From SZUA-217 sp034658975 (GTDB lineage: Bacteria; Actinomycetota; Acidimicrobiia; Spongiisociales; ZC4RG35), in the NCBI GenBank assembly GCA_034658975.1, contig JAYEGJ010000077.1:1-10623 (forward strand): a stretch of 10,623 nt of DNA, read 5' to 3'. Made by a program: the position numbers and the translations under genes. Shown here piece after piece: positions 7,047 through 10,623 of this stretch. A model generated the notes under the pieces. The model saw only the letters and a list, made by a program, of their open reading frames with translations, made no database searches and was not told the origin of the DNA. Each line of letters opens with the position of its first letter. Position 1 is the stretch's first letter.

Positions 7047-7072
7047 CTGGCAATTGACAGGACGATTGCCGG
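7047..7072 (+). promoter_or_regulatory. Inverted repeat with a consensus -35 box before the acyl-CoA synthetase gene
   Basis: GGCAAT (7049-7054) and ATTGCC (7065-7070) form an inverted repeat with a 10-base loop, extended by one wobble and one C-G pair to 7047/7072. A perfect TTGACA -35 hexamer sits at 7054-7059, but no good -10 box follows at 16-18 bases. It could be a weak promoter giving the ligase its own transcript, or a small intercistronic hairpin. Only position and pattern support it. Confidence 0.25.
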
Positions 7073-7103
7073 ACCGCAACCATGCTCGGGTGAGGAAACT
7101 CTG

Positions 7104-8609
<1,506 letters not shown>

Positions 8610-8644
8610 TAGTGCTCTGGCGTGACAACCCCATCGAACGACCC

Positions 8645-8660
8645 GGCCCCAATAGGGTCC
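8645..8660 (+). terminator. Short GC hairpin after the acyl-CoA synthetase gene
   Basis: GGCCCC (8645-8650) pairs with GGGTCC (8655-8660) around AATA, with one mismatch. GACCC/GGGTC (8640-8644, 8655-8659) is an overlapping alternative. The following bases become AT-rich (TATTTAATTA) but have no clean T-run. It is a plausible weak terminator separating the ligase from the Rrf2-nosZ unit. Confidence 0.3.
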
Positions 8661-8672
8661 TTCGACTCTATT

Positions 8673-8697
8673 TAATTACTTAGTCCCTAACTAATTA
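8673..8697. promoter_or_regulatory. AT-rich 11-3-11 inverted repeat, candidate operator of the rrf2-nosZ unit
   Basis: TAATTACTTAG (8673-8683) and CTAACTAATTA (8687-8697) are reverse complements at 10 of 11 positions, with TCC between. A shorter overlapping inverted repeat, TTAGT/ACTAA, lies at 8680-8684 and 8690-8694. The 25 bases are strikingly AT-rich in a GC-rich window, and they end 29 bases before the Rrf2 start. Rrf2 regulators bind inverted repeats of about this size, often in their own promoters, so autoregulation and joint control of nosZ are likely. No convincing -35/-10 pair could be placed. Confidence 0.6.
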
Positions 8698-8726
8698 TCT
8701 CTCCTGGAGGTCAGGAGTAGAGATTC

Positions 8727-9131
8727 ATGCGTCTTGAGATGTCCAAGCGAACCGATCTGGCGCTGAGGGCACTTGCATATCTCAATTCAAACGGGGATTC
8801 GAGTGGGATGGCCCTGGCCGACCATATCGGCACCAGTTCGAACTACGTGCCCCAGGTTCTGAAACCCACGGTTGAGGAGGGCTGGATCTGCAGCACTCCC
8901 GGTCCGGGCGGTGGCTATCGCCTCTGCATCGACCTCGACGATGTCTCGATTCTCGAACTGGTCGAGGCGATGGAAGGACCCACGGAACAACAACGATGCG
9001 TTTTGGGAGGCGCCCCCTGCCCTGCCCTGGAACCGTGCGCACTGCACCACTCCTGGCAGAAAGCAAGGGGCGCCTTGTTGGCAGAGCTCGCTTCCACGTC
9101 GGTTGCAACGACGTTGGAAACGGGCTCCTAA
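8727..9131 (+). CDS. Rrf2-family transcriptional regulator with Fe-S-type cysteine cluster
   Basis: A 134-aa winged-helix DNA-binding protein of the Rrf2 (IscR/NsrR/RsrR) family, of usual length. The N-terminal MRLEMSKRTDLALRAL fits the family start. The helix-turn-helix lies about 26-50 (ALADHIGTSSNYVPQVL) and the wing is PGPGGGYRL (58-66). C-terminally, C91-X6-C98-X5-C104-X2-H107 resembles the IscR [2Fe-2S] ligand set (Cys92, Cys98, Cys104, His107) and the three-Cys set of NsrR. A redox, NO or Fe-S sensing role is therefore expected. AGGAG (8713-8717) is 9 bases before the ATG. The gene sits 15 bases upstream of nosZ in the same orientation, which suggests a dedicated regulator of N2O reduction. 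IscR-like and NsrR-like function cannot be separated by sequence inspection alone. Confidence 0.92.
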   Translation: MRLEMSKRTDLALRALAYLNSNGDSSGMALADHIGTSSNYVPQVLKPTVEEGWICSTPGPGGGYRLCIDLDDVSILELVEAMEGPTEQQRCVLGGAPCPALEPCALHHSWQKARGALLAELASTSVATTLETGS

Positions 9132-9133
9132 GA

Positions 9134-9139
9134 AAGGAG
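9134..9139 (+). promoter_or_regulatory. Strong ribosome binding site of nosZ
   Basis: AAGGAG lies 7 bases before the nosZ ATG and just after the Rrf2 stop codon. It is one of the best Shine-Dalgarno matches in the window and fixes the nosZ start, implying efficient translation from a shared rrf2-nosZ transcript. Confidence 0.8.
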
Positions 9140-9146
9140 AATAGGG

Positions 9147-10623
9147 ATGGCTAGGGATTCGGTGGCGCCGATTAGGCGAAGCCGGATTGTCTTCATAGGA
9201 GTGGCGCTGTTTGCCGCATTTGCTCTGATCTTGACGAGTTGTACGTCGAGCAATGGGGGAGATGCGAGCTTTAGCGACATCATCGAGGAACGTGGGTTCA
9301 CCGATGACGACGTTGCGGCGGCGCTCAAGACCTATCTGCCCTCCGGAGAGCACGATGAATACATCATCTTCTCCTCCGGCGGGCATTCGGGTCAGATGCA
9401 CGTGATCGGCGTTCCGTCGATGCGTCTCTTGAAGACGATCGGTGTTTTCACACCTGAACCATGGCAAGGATGGGGCTATGGAAATAAGGCGGTCGAAGAG
9501 GTCCTCGAGGGAGGCAACGTCGATGGTCGCGAGGTGTCGTGGGCCGATACCCATCACCCCGCCCTGTCCGAGACCGCGGGCGAGTACGACGGCGAATACG
9601 TCTTTATCAACGACAAGGCAAACGCTCGTGTCGCTGTCATCGACCTGAGAGACTTCGAGACGAAGCAGATCATCAAGAACCCGATCGCCATCAACGACCA
9701 CGGCGGGACGATGGTCACGCCGGACTCGGATTGGGTCATCGAAGGTGGCCAGTACGCAACACCCCACGGCTGGGAGTACGCGCCAATCAGCGAGTACGAG
9801 TCCGCCTACAAGGGCATGGTGACTTTCTGGAAATTCGACCGGGAAGCCGGTCGAATCGATGAGAGCGCCTCCTTCGCCATGGAGCTGCCTCCGTACTGGC
9901 AGGACTTGTGCGATGCCGGGAAACTCGTTTCTGAGGGATGGGTTTTCTGTAACTCGTTCAATACCGAACTCGCCACTGGCGAGGGTCTTGACAAAGAAGG
10001 CGTCCCATTCGAGGCCGGTGCATCTGCTCGTGAGAACGACTACATGCATGTGATCAACCTCGATGCGGCGACTCAGGTCGCGGCTTCCGGTAACACGATC
10101 GAAGTCGAAGGGTTCACGGTGATCCCGTTGCAGACCTCGATCGACGAGGGATTGCTCTATTTCGTGCCCGAGCCGAAGAGCCCCCACGGTGTCGATGTGG
10201 CACCCAAGGGTGACTACCTGGTGGTATCGGGGAAACTGGACCCCCACGTCTCGGTCTACTCATTCGAGAAGATCCAGCAGGCCATCGCCGATGAGAATTG
10301 GGTACCGGACCAATACGGCGTTCCGGTCTTGGACTTCGACGCCACACTTGAAGCCCAGGTTGAGTTGGGTCTCGGCCCACTACATACTCAGTTCGATGAT
10401 GAGGGTTATGCGTACACCTCGCTGTTCTTGGACAGCACGGTGGCACGTTGGAGTATGGGCCCCCCGTATAGGGATGCTTGGCAGCTCGAAGGAGCCATCG
10501 ATGTCCACTACAACATCGGTCACCTGATGACCGCCGAGGGCGACACAGTCAGCCCGGATGGCGATTGGCTGGTGGCGATGAACAAGTGGTCGATCGATCG
10601 GTTCTTCCCGCCCGGTCCGCTGC
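9147..10623 (+). CDS. nosZ: Nitrous oxide reductase NosZ, clade II-like lipoprotein (partial, 3' end beyond window)
   Basis: The product is the copper enzyme that reduces N2O to N2 outside the cytoplasmic membrane. The frame is open for 492 codons to the window edge. That covers the seven-bladed propeller; the C-terminal CuA domain is not in view. The N-terminus is a lipoprotein signal: basic RRSR (10-13), a hydrophobic stretch (14-30) and lipobox LTSC with C32. It lacks the Tat motif of clade I enzymes, and the Sec-type export points to clade II. CuZ histidine candidates are H136/H137 (DTHHP), H185 (NDHGG), H301 (YMHVIN), H347 (SPHGVD), H413 (GPLHT) and H459 (NIGH). All but H301 fall in clearly recognisable family motifs; H301 is matched by context. 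The active-site lysine that follows the GPLHT histidine by 21 residues in characterised enzymes is Arg here (R434). The gene follows an Rrf2 regulator by 15 bases; accessory nos genes may lie downstream. Confidence 0.93.
   Translation, partial: MARDSVAPIRRSRIVFIGVALFAAFALILTSCTSSNGGDASFSDIIEERGFTDDDVAAALKTYLPSGEHDEYIIFSSGGHSGQMHVIGVPSMRLLKTIGVFTPEPWQGWGYGNKAVEEVLEGGNVDGREVSWADTHHPALSETAGEYDGEYVFINDKANARVAVIDLRDFETKQIIKNPIAINDHGGTMVTPDSDWVIEGGQYATPHGWEYAPISEYESAYKGMVTFWKFDREAGRIDESASFAMELPPYWQDLCDAGKLVSEGWVFCNSFNTELATGEGLDKEGVPFEAGASARENDYMHVINLDAATQVAASGNTIEVEGFTVIPLQTSIDEGLLYFVPEPKSPHGVDVAPKGDYLVVSGKLDPHVSVYSFEKIQQAIADENWVPDQYGVPVLDFDATLEAQVELGLGPLHTQFDDEGYAYTSLFLDSTVARWSMGPPYRDAWQLEGAIDVHYNIGHLMTAEGDTVSPDGDWLVAMNKWSIDRFFPPGPL

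Noticed and set aside
8661..8700. Classical E. coli-type sigma70 promoter in the AT-rich patch
   Set aside because: No hexamer pair with good matches and 16-18 base spacing could be placed, so only the inverted repeat is reported.
9156..9194. Possible twin-arginine export signal in NosZ (RR at residues 10-11)
   Set aside because: The residues after RR are S-R-I-V, lacking the Tat consensus phenylalanine/leucine pattern, and a lipobox with Cys32 follows the hydrophobic stretch. Sec/lipoprotein export is the better reading.
9216..9290. NosZ considered as a selenium-binding or other beta-propeller lipoprotein
   Set aside because: The DTHHP, SPHGVD, GKLDPHVSVY, LGLGPLHT and VHYNIGH motifs together are specific to nitrous oxide reductase.
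8787..10247. 486-codon open frame on the minus strand opposite rrf2 and nosZ
   Set aside because: It is long, but it spans two well-supported genes on the other strand and the gap between them. The translation lacks any motif, and such frames are expected opposite GC-rich genes.

Overview
This GC-rich window looks like a chromosomal fragment of a bacterium, most likely Actinomycetota. Evidence for that is the GC-rich third codon positions, a GTG start, the actinobacterial-type start of the Rrf2 regulator (MRLE..RTDLALRAL), and a nitrous oxide reductase made as a lipoprotein. The taxonomic placement is inference; no search was possible. Genes are densely packed, no stretch over 300 bases lacks a gene, and no tRNA, rRNA, CRISPR array or insertion sequence was seen.

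Layout. (1) Bases 1-2875, minus strand: a two-gene potassium uptake operon. trkA (NAD-binding RCK gating subunit) is followed by trkH (channel/transporter subunit) with a 4-base ATGA overlap, and a perfect 14-bp inverted repeat lies after trkH at the window edge. (2) Bases 3007-5311, plus strand: a MoxR-type AAA+ ATPase and a CoxE-type VWA-domain protein, 4 bases apart, reading divergently from trkA. Such pairs act as ATP-driven maturation or remodelling machines. (3) Bases 5383-5748: a stand-alone receiver (CheY-like) protein. (4) Bases 5853-7037 and 7104-8609: a major facilitator transporter and an AMP-forming acyl-CoA synthetase, plausibly uptake and activation of an organic acid. The transporter is preceded by a perfect 14-bp palindrome of GntR/FadR-operator type. 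(5) Bases 8727 to the window end: an Rrf2-family regulator with an IscR-like Cys/His cluster, then 15 bases downstream the first 492 codons of nosZ, the N2O reductase. nosZ runs off the window. An AT-rich near-perfect 11-3-11 inverted repeat in front of the regulator is the best operator candidate.

The most notable part is the rrf2-nosZ unit. It encodes a clade II-like NosZ with a lipobox instead of a Tat signal. Six of its CuZ histidines are clear and the seventh (H301) is probable. An arginine occupies the position of the active-site lysine (Lys397/Lys454 of the characterised enzymes). The adjacent iron-sulfur-type regulator suggests that N2O respiration is controlled by NO, oxygen or Fe-S status.
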